Assembly: GCF_029784155.1 (NCBI RefSeq) | Contig: NC_073691.1 | Coordinates: forward strand, 62,447,746-62,511,745 | Reading direction: 5' to 3' | DNA from: Uranotaenia lowii | Lineage: Eukaryota > Arthropoda > Insecta > Diptera > Culicidae | DNA length: 64,000 bases | Shown: piece by piece, positions 13,231-23,436 of the stretch | Layout of the letters: every line of letters begins with the position of its first letter | Numbering within the stretch: the first letter of the stretch is position 1 | Program-made: the position numbers and the translations under genes | The notes under the pieces: model-generated | The model's input: the letters and a program-made list of their open reading frames with translations, nothing else | Told to the model about the DNA's origin: nothing | Databases searched by the model: none

Positions 13231-13461
13231 AGGAAATAAACTATTAAGGGGAATAAAATAGATGGATATAAAACATCAAAACAAATTTTAAATACTGTTC
13301 CTGAAATGATATTATTCAGTCACTCAATAATCTAATACCGTGATACCTGCGTGCTTCATGCACTTTGATGCCTTCTTTTTTTGTAAACAATGTCACAGCA
13401 TGGCTGATAGGGCTATTTGGCATTTTACACCACCCCTAGATTTAAAAGCCCTGGATTTTTG

Positions 13462-14781
13462 TTGCCTACATCTAAATTTAAATTTCCATTTCTTGGTTTA
13501 TTTTTAATTGCAAGCTCCGATTTTTACAGAATGCATCTCAATTTGAGATTCTCTAAAGTCAAATTTTTTTTCTGAATTAAAGATAACGAAACTGTAAAGA
13601 CAATTTAAGCAAGAAAGATACATTACAATTTCAGATATTTTTTTTATAATTTCTTATTTTGGAACGTTTTTGAAAAAAAATGAGTCCTTATTGTATTTGC
13701 CTCGACGCAACAAAAATGATCGATTTTGATTTATTGATATAAAACGATTCTTCATAACTCAAACTATATTTGGTAATTTTTCAGATATTTAGAATTGTAG
13801 TTTACATACCTTTACATTTGAAAAAGAAATAAAAATTTTAGATAAATATATGTAAAATGGCCAAACACATCAAAACTAAAAATGCGTTTTCTCAAAATAA
13901 GTTTCTTTTTTTTTTTTTTAAATAAATCATTTATTTTTCTTTTCAAGGCTTATTTACTGTGATACTTAACGTATTTTATTAGCATTTATGCACTTATACC
14001 CATTTGGCTCGAAGGGCCTCATACATTTTGAGCTGTTATCACAATTAAACAATTTTAATAATGTTCAATAGTTTTAAATTGTGTTTTTCATCTAAAAGTG
14101 AAATATATTTTCATCAATTCTGTCATCACTTTAAAAATATTACTCACAATGGTATTTTTTGCAAAATATTCGGTGATGCAGACTGTACTTTTGAACACAT
14201 TTTGAGTTTATTTACGATTTTTCATGTTCAGAATATTCGTTTCACCGAATACTTGAAAAGGGCCAATAGTCGGTATTCGGCCGTTCGCACTATTCGGTAC
14301 ATCTCTAATGATATCCATTAAATTTTCGAAAAATACTGAAAATACTACTTCTAAAACCAGAGGTTATGGATAAAATCTGAAATTGAGTTCAGAAATTTAT
14401 TTCCAAAATTAGTTTTTAAAGCATAGGCTCCAAAAGCTTGACAATGTTTTAAATTTCCCCAGGTGACTATTCCGTCATGCCCGACTATTTTCTTGGAAAC
14501 AAGGCAATCACTCAAGTTAAACATTCGGAAGACATTTTTCAAATTTTTGACCAACAGGGCTGGATTTCAGGATTCACCAAAATTATATCGCTGTTTTATG
14601 ATTTTGATTTTCTTATTTTAGAATTATTCGAAGAATTCGAACAACAATTAGTAATAATTCGATAATAAATACTTCAGAAAAATAATTAAATATTCAGTTT
14701 TTAATTCATAGCAATTATTAACAAACACTTTTCAGGGTCTTACCCTGATATGAAGATTCTCAGTAATAATATTGTGGATAA
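13462..14781. other. AT-rich non-coding stretch
   Basis: No gene is recognised. A T-run at about 13905-13920 followed by 'aaataaatcatttattt' reads, on the minus strand, as an AATAAA-like signal followed by a poly-A tail. It may be the 3' end of a truncated retroposed copy lying to the right. Nothing else is identifiable. Confidence 0.4.
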
Positions 14782-14786
14782 CTTGA

Positions 14787-15062
14787 TGTGAAATTCCGGT
14801 TTTACACTCATAAGGGAATCCCTGGTGCCTACAATTCCGAACAATAAAGACTACCGAAAACTTATCGCTGTCACCAGTCGAAAACCGACACCAAAACCAC
14901 GAGACTGACTGAACCTGAAAGCAGCGTCAGTTCAATGAGTGAGTGCGCGAGAGAAGGAGAGGAAAGAGATATAAACGTCTTCCGATTCGGCGAGGGGTGT
15001 TCGGATGTTAATGTCAATGTCCAAACTGAAGCTTTTATATTGTAATAAATCGACTCCTCACA
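14787..15062 (-). repeat. Element A, 3' LTR (left copy)
   Basis: 276-bp LTR with 5-bp terminal inverted repeat TGTGA/TCACA. On the minus strand it contains the TATA-like ATATAAAAGC. It is followed on its inner side by the polypurine tract, which makes it the 3' LTR. Confidence 0.93.
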
Positions 15063-16848
15063 TTCCCCTTCTTCCCTATAAAAAACTTAATAAATGTTGT
15101 CCCTCTTAGCATTTAAAATAAAAAGCAATGATTATTCTCTTTGCCTATGAGGTACGATATTGGCATGTTTTCAACTGTTGTGGAGGAAAAAAAAGCACGC
15201 AGGCATTTACATAGTTTGAGTTTAATCTTTGTAAAAACTCAAAATTGAGTAATAGTTTATTTTTAAATGAATTCATTTGTTCCACTGTGCACTGTCTTGG
15301 TTTATTTATAACGGACAAAGGCCTTTATTCTTTTATCGTGAACAAATGTCAAAATGCGCGACCAAAACCGTCAATGAGATAAAGAAAAGGTAAAGCAGAA
15401 TTGTTTTGCATATGTGGTACAAGCAGCAAAAACATACAGTTATTTTACTTTTGTGTTGTCATAAATCAATAGGTGCATGTGAAACAATACCTCCAAGTAG
15501 ATTGAAATATATCTAAATGTTTTCTGCTATAATAAACTAAATAAATTTTATCTTAATTTTTAATCTGCTTGCCGATAGGATGCCTAAAGAATTTAGCGAA
15601 TGTACGTCACCTGTTTCGCGGTTACTTGTTTAACCTTGACTCTGCAAAACGTAAATATTTAGAAGTCAACAAAATCAAATTTTGCTCATCTCGCTTCTAG
15701 TGCAAGACAAAGTTTTTGCTCACCGAAACAGTATTCCAGCCAAGTGCATTTAAAACTCCTCTACAATACTGCCGAAAAGCTTCTTAAGTGAACCAAAGGT
15801 GGTGTTGACGGAATAATTTTCTCCTACTCGTTCACGGAAAACACTCCTTCGGAACGTTGCTGATTGACCATTGTACTGGACGACACGGCTAACTATCGAG
15901 GCGAGCTGGCGGAGTCAATTCGGAAAAAGACAAGGCGCTGTATCAGTTGTTTTGATTGTGTCTCCCCAGCTACCGTCCCTTACTAACAAGAGATAGAAGG
16001 TAGGCACCCAACCAAGATATAACTGGACAAGCACATCGAGCGTCGTTTTCTGGTGTACAGTGTACGAGTACAAATCAACTCGGACAACATCTCAAAGTAC
16101 ACCAAATTTACTCAACACTACTCATCCAAGGATCCACCATCAGGCTGAATGGTACACCAGCAACGTTTTGGGGCATTGTTAAGTCGAAATCCGACATGCT
16201 AGCTACATGAAAATTTTGAAATGCCCTTCGACTTAACACTGTCTCTAGAGTTGACTATTTTAGCTAATTACCTACCGCTTAATTCCAGGAGTACTCGTTG
16301 AGAATTAAAAAAAAAACTTCACTTTATGGATGTATTCGAAACAAAAAGGATTTCTTGTTGCTGACGTGAGTCGCATTATGCATGTCGCACCTTACCTGTT
16401 ATGGTTCAATATGAAACATCCATTTACAGAATTCGATATTTCCTGGATGGTGCAATGCTTGCTTATGGAGTAGTGAGGTAGAACACAATACCAACTGATC
16501 AACTGATATTGCTAATTTCGTAACATGTTAAAATGCTCTCACCTTAGTTATGGTAGCTGGTAATGGGGGTTTGAATCGCTATACTCTACATCGTTAGATG
16601 AGTAAAAATGTAAAATCTCTCAGTACCTCAATATAATTATTATCAACTTTGTCAGGAAACTCATAGCACTTGATGTTTCTGACTAATTGCTAAATCGCCG
16701 ACTAGTTAGTCGTTGCATAACTGGACTTGTTTCTGTTTTTTTTGCAACACTTGGGATATGACACCGCTCCCAATCATCGACTAAAATGAAGTTACTGTTA
16801 CTTATAGGTTTTGTTTTTAAGTACCCGATACTAAAATAAAATATTAAT
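15063..16848 (-). other. Element A interior, 3' part
   Basis: This is the internal region between the 3' LTR and the LINE insertion. It has no frame above about 60 codons on either strand until the LINE itself, so there is no coding capacity here. An inverted repeat with 11-bp arms (GTTAAGTCGAA at 16178-16188 and TTCGACTTAAC at 16228-16238) could form a stem-loop. The polypurine tract sits at 15063-15077 read on the minus strand. Confidence 0.6.
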
Positions 16849-16860
16849 AGTTTTCAGTTG

Positions 16861-17440
16861 TAGTTGTCGTCTCGCATCACTTACCACAGCCAGACGTGTT
16901 TTTTTTTCCTCTATCTCTCGCGGTGTGATAAAAGTGCAATAGTGCAAAATAGTTTTACCATCAGTGCCTCTTGCATCATCCGTTGGGGATGCTATCAATC
17001 CGGACTTAAGTGCCGTAATCGATAGCGAAACCCCAGAACAGGAGTGAATCACCGGTTGTTCGGCTGAAGGCATTCGGCCTTGCTGCTGTGTGTCGTCTTC
17101 AACAAAACAAAGTTGAAACAAAGGGACCACGTTTTTTGGATCCACAGCAGACTGGTACACACACGGTGTGCCTAAATAAGTATTTTTTTCCAAAAAAAAA
17201 AGTTTTTTTTGGTTTTTTTTCTTTTCTTTTACCTTTTTCTTGGTTTTACGGTTTCCTTTCTTTACCACTTCGTTGTTTATAGTTGAATAATTATTATTAA
17301 TATTATTAATTTTATATTTTGTATATATAATTTTTTTTTCTATATATATATTTATATATATATTTTTTTTTTGGTTTTTACATTTTATCTTAATAAGGTT
17401 TTGTTCTCCTCTTGCCCATTAGCTCGGAAGTCACCGACTA
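16861..17440 (+). promoter_or_regulatory. LINE B 5' UTR / internal promoter region
   Basis: 580 bp separate the TSD from the ORF1 ATG. The first half is ordinary sequence; 17190-17400 is extremely A/T-rich, with T-runs and TA repeats. LINEs of this group carry an internal RNA polymerase II promoter at their first bases; the CAGTTGTAGTTG at the junction resembles a typical initiator, but this is inference. Confidence 0.6.
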
Positions 17441-19075
17441 ATGGATGACGACGGCGAGGGAGGAAAAGATCCTCCCATCCAAGAGGAAGCTGTATCCGAG
17501 GAAAACTCTTCAGATAGTGATGAGATAGACCTCGATATCCAACCGAATGTTCCCATGTACATTTCGGATACTGAAAATAACCCTTCTCCTTCCCCTTCCC
17601 CTCATCCATGTGGCTTATCGATTTCACCGATTGCCTTTACATTCGGCAACCATTCCTCAACCCCAAGTGTTTCGCCTCCAATATCAAACTCACCTCAAAC
17701 AAACGCTCCCCTTTTAGAGTTGCCTAAACCGCCCCCTCGTCGTCGGGTTTACCAACCTGAATCGACGGGACCTTGGGTGGTTTACATCCGGTCCAAACCG
17801 AATGGGAAATCACCCAATGTGATTTCAATTGCACGGGACCTTGATCGATCTTACCCTTCCGTAATAAGCTACCAGCCTATGAGACCGCACAAGATGCGCA
17901 TTGTTGTTGGTAGCTTGAAGGAAGCAAATGCCATTGCTTGTGACCCGAAGTTTACGATCGAGTATCGCGTTTACGTTCCCGCTCGTGACGTGGAAATCGA
18001 CGGAGTGGTAACGGAAGAGGGTTTGACCGTCGATGATCTGGTGAAGTCCGGGGTTGGCCGATTCAAAGACCCTGGCCTTCCCACGGTCAAGGTGCTGGAC
18101 GCGCGTCAGCTAAAATCGGCACAAGGCGAGGGGGAAGAAAGAACTTTTTCCCTGTCGAACTCTTTTCGAGTTACCTTTTCCGGCACTGCACTTCCTGACT
18201 ACGTTGCGATCGGGAAGGTTCGTCTACCTGTGAGACTTTATGTGCCTTCGGTCATGTTCTGCCAGAAGTGCAAGCAGTTGGATCATACGGCCGCCTACTG
18301 CTGCAATCAGGCACGCTGCTCTAAGTGCGGGGAGAAGCATGAGGAAGCTTCATGTACAACACCAGCAGCAAACAGGTGTTTGTATTGCACTGGTGAAGCA
18401 TCTCATGCTCTCTCAGCGTGTCCAAAGTACATATCGCGCCGGGAAAAAATCAAGGCTTCTTTGAAAACTCGCTCTCAAAAATCATATAGAGACATGCTGA
18501 TGAAGTCTTTGCCAATCGTCTCAGAAAACCAGTTTGGCCTTCTAAGTGACTATGAGTCCGAAGGGGAGGATCCATGTGAAGGAACATCAACTGGGCCATT
18601 TGTTAAAAATAATGTTTCACAGGCTACAAAAAGGAAACGCACAACTAACACACAACCCCTATTAGCTGCAAGCAAAATTAAAACTAAAAGAAATCCTCAA
18701 AGTGGAAATAGTAATTCTTCCCCTCCTATTCAGAATCCTCCGGGTTTTAATCCATCCCCGAAGGACTTCCCTCCACTTTCTGGGAAGTCAAAACCCCAGG
18801 CTTCCCTTCAGAATTCAGGCCCATCAGTAGCTAACAGGAATGCAACAATTTCCAGAGAAACTGCATCTGATCCATCGTCGAATAGTTTTCCCAGCTTTTC
18901 GGCTGATGGTAAGATGAAATTCTCGGAAATTGTTGCGTTCATCCTGGACTTTTTCAGTGTGCCAGCAGGATGGAGAACTATGATTAGTATGTTTGTACCC
19001 CTTTTGAGAGAAATTTTAAAAAAGAAAGCTCTCACCATGACCCTCATTTCAGAAACAATTTCTTTTGATGGCTAA
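17441..19075 (+). CDS. LINE B ORF1: nucleic-acid-binding (gag-like) protein
   Basis: This 544-residue ORF starts at an ATG after 'accgacta'. The N-terminus is acidic and Pro/Ser-rich (residues ~1-100). An RRM-like segment follows (~105-185, WVVYIRSKPNG to the IVVGSLKEAN region). Three zinc knuckles then lie at about residues 274-325: CX2CX4HX4C, CX2CX3HX4C and CX2CX5HX4C, the usual LINE ORF1 triplet. The C-terminal third is Ser/Pro/Asn-rich and basic. ORF1 proteins coat the element RNA and chaperone it to the target. The stop TAA overlaps the ORF2 start. The frame is open throughout with no lesions. Confidence 0.93.
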   Translation: MDDDGEGGKDPPIQEEAVSEENSSDSDEIDLDIQPNVPMYISDTENNPSPSPSPHPCGLSISPIAFTFGNHSSTPSVSPPISNSPQTNAPLLELPKPPPRRRVYQPESTGPWVVYIRSKPNGKSPNVISIARDLDRSYPSVISYQPMRPHKMRIVVGSLKEANAIACDPKFTIEYRVYVPARDVEIDGVVTEEGLTVDDLVKSGVGRFKDPGLPTVKVLDARQLKSAQGEGEERTFSLSNSFRVTFSGTALPDYVAIGKVRLPVRLYVPSVMFCQKCKQLDHTAAYCCNQARCSKCGEKHEEASCTTPAANRCLYCTGEASHALSACPKYISRREKIKASLKTRSQKSYRDMLMKSLPIVSENQFGLLSDYESEGEDPCEGTSTGPFVKNNVSQATKRKRTTNTQPLLAASKIKTKRNPQSGNSNSSPPIQNPPGFNPSPKDFPPLSGKSKPQASLQNSGPSVANRNATISRETASDPSSNSFPSFSADGKMKFSEIVAFILDFFSVPAGWRTMISMFVPLLREILKKKALTMTLISETISFDG

Positions 19076-21794
19076 TTCATTCAATGAGGGAAGAGAAATT
19101 GTTTCTGTATTACAATGGAACTGCAGAAGTATTCTACCAAAATTAGACTCTTTTCAAGCTTTGGTACACAATTTGAATTGTGATGTATTCGCCTTATGCG
19201 AAACTTGGCTTTCTCCTAACGTAGATTTCAACTTCCACAGCCACAACATTATTCGCCTGGACCGTGATGGGCAAAGAGGGGGTGGTGTTCTTTTGGGGAT
19301 CAAGAAATGCCACTCTTTCTATCGTATTCCAATACAACCATCTCCAGGTATTGAAGTCGTTAGTTGCCAAGCTAGAATAAAAGGTCAAGACCTTTGTCTA
19401 GCCTCGGTTTATATTCCGCCAACTTCAAGCGTGAGCCGGAACCAATTGGCGAATATTATTTCACTTCTCCCAGAACCCCGGCTAGTTCTGGGAGACTTCA
19501 ACTCCCATGGCGTGGGCTGGGGTAGCTCACGTGATGATGAACGTGCTAACATTATTTATGAGCTGTGCGACGACTTCAACATGACTGTCTTAAACAATGG
19601 GGAAGTGACTCGAATTAATGGATCCCAATCACAGCATAGTATTTTAGACCTTTCTTTAGCTTCTTCCTCTCTGAGTTTGGATTGTACGTGGAAGGTAATC
19701 CAAGACCCTCAGGGAAGCGATCATTTGCCTATCAATATTTCTGTCATCAATGGTCGTAGTCCACCCGAAGAAATCAATATTCCTTATGACCTCACAAGGA
19801 ATATAGATTGGAAAAAGTATGCATCGGACGTCATTGAAGCCATTGACTCAACAGAAGAACTGCCTCCGGAGGCAGAGTACAGTTTTATTTCCGGGACAAT
19901 TGTGGACTGTGCAATCGGGGCACAGGTCAGACGGAATGAAAGCTCGACGATACAGAAACGGCCTCCCACTCCGTGGTGGGATGGAGATTGCTCGCGCGCG
20001 CGAACTGAAAAGTGCAAGGCGTTTGTTGAATTTCGCAGAACCGGATTGCCAGAGAAGTTCCAACGTTACTTGGCCTTGGAACGCAAGTTCAAGAACTTGA
20101 TCAGGGGCAAAAAACGGGGGTACTGGCGGCGATTCGTGGATGGGTTATCTCGAGAAACGTCTTTGCACACGCTTTGGAGAACGGCACGAAACATGCGAAA
20201 TCACACACCTTCGAACGAAACTGAAGAAAGTTCAAGTCGATGGCTGATACAGTTCGCGAAAAAGGTTTACCCGGACGCAGCACCAGCTCAGAGACACTAT
20301 CGGGATACAGAGAATAGTTCCGAAACGGAGGATCAATTCTCGATGGTGGAACTTTCACTTGCGCTCTGGTCTTGCAACAATTCAGCTCCCGGGCTGGACA
20401 GAATCAAATTCAACTTGTTGAAGAATCTGCCAGATACCGCTAAGAAACGCTTGTTGAATTTATTCAATAAGTGTTTGGAGCTGAACATTGTTCCGCATGA
20501 CTGGAGACAAGTGAAAGTCATCGCCATCCAAAAACCGGGAAAACCAGTTTCTGATTACAACTCGTATAGGCCGATTGCAATGCTCTCGTGTCTCCGGAAA
20601 TTGCTCGAAAAAATGATTCTCTTTCGGCTGGATAAATGGGTTGAATCAAACAATCTGTTGTCAAGTACACAATTTGGATTCCGTAGAGGCAAGGGTACGA
20701 ACGACTGTCTAGCATTACTTTCATCAGACATTCAATTGGCGTTTGCCCAAAAAGAGCAGATGGGGGCAGTATTTCTGGACATCAAAGGGGCATTTGATTC
20801 GGTGTCCATAGAAGTGCTATTTAGTAATCTTAACTCTTGCGGACTTTCACCAATTTTGAACAATTTTCTATACAACCTGTTGTCTGAAAAAATCATGCAT
20901 TTTAGCCATGGAGAAACCAAAGTTGAACGAATTAGTTACATGGGTCTACCCCAAGGCTCATGTTTAAGCCCCCTGCTATACAACTTTTATGTCCGAGAAA
21001 TCGATGTTTGTATGGCACAAAATTGTACGCTAAGACAGCTTGCGGATGACTGTGTTGTTCATATCACAGGTAAAACAGACACTCAAATAAAATCTCCGTT
21101 ACAAGAAACTCTTAATAATCTATCACATTGGGCCAGGAATCTAGGCATCGAGTTTTCGCCTAGTAAAACCGAGTTAGTAGTTTTTTCAAGGAAGCATTCC
21201 CCTCCTCAAATAGAGCTCCTTATGATGGGTAGAACTATAACTCAATCTCTTAGTTTTAAATATTTGGGTGTCTGGTTCGACTCTAAATGCCTCTGGGGAA
21301 AACATATTAGATACTTGACACAAAAATGCCAAAAGAGAATCAATTTTCTTCGAACGATTACTGGAACCTGGTGGGGTGCTCATCCACAGAACCTCATCAG
21401 GTTATACCAAACAACGATACTGTCGGTCATAGAATATGGAAGCTTTTGCTTTGGGTCAGCCGCGGATACCCACTTGATTAAACTAGAACGAATACAGTAT
21501 CGTTGTTTGCGTATTGCCATGGGTTGTATGCAGTCGACACATACGATGGGTCTCGAAGTACTGGCGGGAGTAATGCCGTTGAAAAACCGGTTCTTCGATT
21601 TATCGCTACGTTTCCTAATTCGAAGTGTTACTATGAATCCTTTGGTGATAGAAAATTTGGAAAGGCTTATGAATATTAATCCGCAAGTAACATATGTAAA
21701 TAATTATAAATCTTTTAGACAATTAGAAATAAATCCTTCTTTATTAAATTCGGACACGAGTCATTTTTACCCGATTAGCAGTTGTTGCATTTAA
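19068..21794 (+). CDS. LINE B ORF2, N-terminal part: endonuclease and reverse transcriptase
   Basis: The ATG at 19068 lies inside the end of ORF1 (ATGGCTAA shared), in another frame, which suggests termination-reinitiation or a similar coupled start. Domain order: APE-type endonuclease (~residues 1-235; WNCRS, CETWL, the GDFNSHG core and the terminal SDHLPI); then RT (~430-720) with GFRRGKGTND, FLDIKGAFDS, LPQGSCLSPLLYNFY and the catalytic pair LADDC (A659-D660-D661). The genuine LINE frame ends at 21782; the last codons to the TAA at 21794 are read from the inserted gypsy LTR. The rest of ORF2 lies beyond the insertion. No other break is visible. Confidence 0.93.
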   Translation: MANSFNEGREIVSVLQWNCRSILPKLDSFQALVHNLNCDVFALCETWLSPNVDFNFHSHNIIRLDRDGQRGGGVLLGIKKCHSFYRIPIQPSPGIEVVSCQARIKGQDLCLASVYIPPTSSVSRNQLANIISLLPEPRLVLGDFNSHGVGWGSSRDDERANIIYELCDDFNMTVLNNGEVTRINGSQSQHSILDLSLASSSLSLDCTWKVIQDPQGSDHLPINISVINGRSPPEEINIPYDLTRNIDWKKYASDVIEAIDSTEELPPEAEYSFISGTIVDCAIGAQVRRNESSTIQKRPPTPWWDGDCSRARTEKCKAFVEFRRTGLPEKFQRYLALERKFKNLIRGKKRGYWRRFVDGLSRETSLHTLWRTARNMRNHTPSNETEESSSRWLIQFAKKVYPDAAPAQRHYRDTENSSETEDQFSMVELSLALWSCNNSAPGLDRIKFNLLKNLPDTAKKRLLNLFNKCLELNIVPHDWRQVKVIAIQKPGKPVSDYNSYRPIAMLSCLRKLLEKMILFRLDKWVESNNLLSSTQFGFRRGKGTNDCLALLSSDIQLAFAQKEQMGAVFLDIKGAFDSVSIEVLFSNLNSCGLSPILNNFLYNLLSEKIMHFSHGETKVERISYMGLPQGSCLSPLLYNFYVREIDVCMAQNCTLRQLADDCVVHITGKTDTQIKSPLQETLNNLSHWARNLGIEFSPSKTELVVFSRKHSPPQIELLMMGRTITQSLSFKYLGVWFDSKCLWGKHIRYLTQKCQKRINFLRTITGTWWGAHPQNLIRLYQTTILSVIEYGSFCFGSAADTHLIKLERIQYRCLRIAMGCMQSTHTMGLEVLAGVMPLKNRFFDLSLRFLIRSVTMNPLVIENLERLMNINPQVTYVNNYKSFRQLEINPSLLNSDTSHFYPISSCCI

Positions 21795-23213
21795 GCTTAT
21801 AGCTAAGTTATTAGTCCTAAAAATATTTCACGATACGAGCGATTGGCAAACTAACACATAAAAACCCATCCCCATATAGAGGAAAATCAGCGTGTTGTTA
21901 TTATTAAACCAAAATTGGTTAAAATACGACAAGCGTGAAATTTTATGTCAAGAGCACCCAAAAATGAGAAAAGGAAACGCGGCGTGCAACAAAGGTTGTC
22001 AAAAAATTGCCACGCGGAAAAAAGGGGGTTCATCGGAAGAAAGCGTGCGGTTCGGTTGTCTCGTGGCTTGGAAAATTCGGAAATCGCGTTTCGTGTTCCC
22101 CGGAGGTGCACCCAATTTGCTTTTTCCTGAGCCTAGTGAATCCTAGTGGAAATTTGTGTCTGCCTTCCTAGAGTGCGATTCAATAAGTTACCGGAGAAGC
22201 GAGGTTTCCAGTGCTACTCGCCTCATTTTGGAGTGCTGTACCATGCGCTAGGAAATGCTAAAATGACACTCGTTTAAATGTGCGAATCATAGGCCGATAT
22301 TGTGAAATTTGACAACTACAGCAGTCCGCCATCCAAGACACGCACCACCAGCGCGTCATCCGAGACGGAACCGGCACCCTGGGTGCAGGAGCAGGAAAAC
22401 CACCAGCAACAGAAGAGTGAGACACCGCCGAGCGTGAAAGCCTCTCGCCAACAACAACAACATCAGCAGCCCCCTGGTAGACCCCAGGAGGCACCACAGA
22501 AGTAGGGCGGAGGCGCAAACAACAGCAGCAGCCCCCTGGTAGACCCCAGGAGGCGCCACAAGTGTAGGACGGAGGCACGAATCAACCAAGACCAGCAGCC
22601 CCCTGGTAGACCCCAGGAGGCGCCACAGGCGTAGGGCCACAGTTCCCGCAGTGCTGCCAATCGGCACTCCGAATCGCCGAGCAGCACAACAAAACTCGGA
22701 GGCCCCGGGACTCTGCCGTGAAGAAAAGTGGAGGTCTTCCGGCAGAGAGGGTCCACAAGGGAAAGCAGCAGCAACAGCGCCACCAATCGGCCCCAGGCGT
22801 AGGGCGGCCGACCAGCAGCAACAGCGCCACCAATCGGCCCCAGGCGTAGGGCGGCCGACCAGCAGCAACAGCGCCACCAATCGGCCCCAGGCGTAGGGCG
22901 GCCGACCAGCAGCAACAGCGCCACCAATCGGCCCCAGGCGTAGGGCGGCCGACCAGCAGCGACAGCGCCACCAATCGGCCCCAGGCGTAGGGCGGCCGAA
23001 TAGCGGAAGAGGCACGAGGTGCCACCCGATCGGCGCTCGGTCGAAAGGCGGCGGACGCATGCCGGGCAGGCGAGGTGCCGTACAGTGGGATCCATTCGGC
23101 GAAAATGCGGTGAGTACACGCTGGTTTGGGGAAGTGTGGGTGTGTCTTGCCATAATCCTTTGTAGCCATCATTTTTATTCATGTGGCATCGCCCACGAAA
23201 AGCCTCTTCAATA
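21783..23213 (+). repeat. Element C 5' LTR (1431 bp, with internal minisatellites)
   Basis: It begins TGTTGCATTT and ends CTTCAATA. Inside are three copies of a unit containing 'ccccctggtagaccccagg' (22470-22630) and about five copies of a 47-bp unit with 'gccaccaatcggccccagg' (22777-23000). Because 47 is not a multiple of 3 and the unit lacks stops on the minus strand, all three minus frames stay open over the array; these are not genes. Confidence 0.95.
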
Positions 23214-23436
23214 AATGGCGCCCAACAAAAACGAACCGCTTAAGTTTTGTTCGGGAAAAATAAAATATCATTTGTATTTGTGATGATATTAGTATGTTTT
23301 TGATTGTAACAGTAATTTAGTTAAACCTACTGTTATGTTATTATTATTATCGCTCAATTTTTGTATCGTATCGTAATTTTGTAATCTGTAAGTCCACATT
23401 TGTCTGGTTTTTTGATCCTAATAAACCTAATAAAGA
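23214..23436 (+). promoter_or_regulatory. Element C leader with primer-binding site
   Basis: TGGCGCCCAACAAAAACGAA starts at 23216 just inside the 5' LTR and fits a PBS complementary to a tRNA 3' CCA end; I cannot name the tRNA with confidence. The leader is short (about 220 nt) and AT-rich up to the gag ATG at 23437. Confidence 0.75.

Larger units (their letters stand above)
10010..13461. mobile_element. hAT-type DNA transposon, non-autonomous, with 8-bp TSD
   Basis: Element proper is 10018-13453 (3436 bp). Its ends are 24-bp terminal inverted repeats beginning CAGGGCT and ending TCTAGGGGTGG, with one mismatch at position 8 (G on the left, T on the right). It is flanked by an exact 8-bp duplication GATTTTTG at 10010-10017 and 13454-13461. 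CAGGG ends and an 8-bp TSD are the hallmarks of the hAT superfamily. No hAT transposase (DDE or C-terminal dimerisation region) can be read, so it must be mobilised in trans. The interior holds unrecognised ORFs, splice-site-like sequences (a minus-strand donor at about 13175), a perfect CRE TGACGTCA at 10189-10196 and the right copy of the 230-bp inverted repeat. Confidence 0.88.

Noticed and set aside
22356..23182. Three long minus-strand ORFs (196-265 codons), repeated at 31509-32335
   Set aside because: They are the three reading frames of the 47-bp tandem repeat in the gypsy LTR; the peptides are shifted versions of the same DNA.
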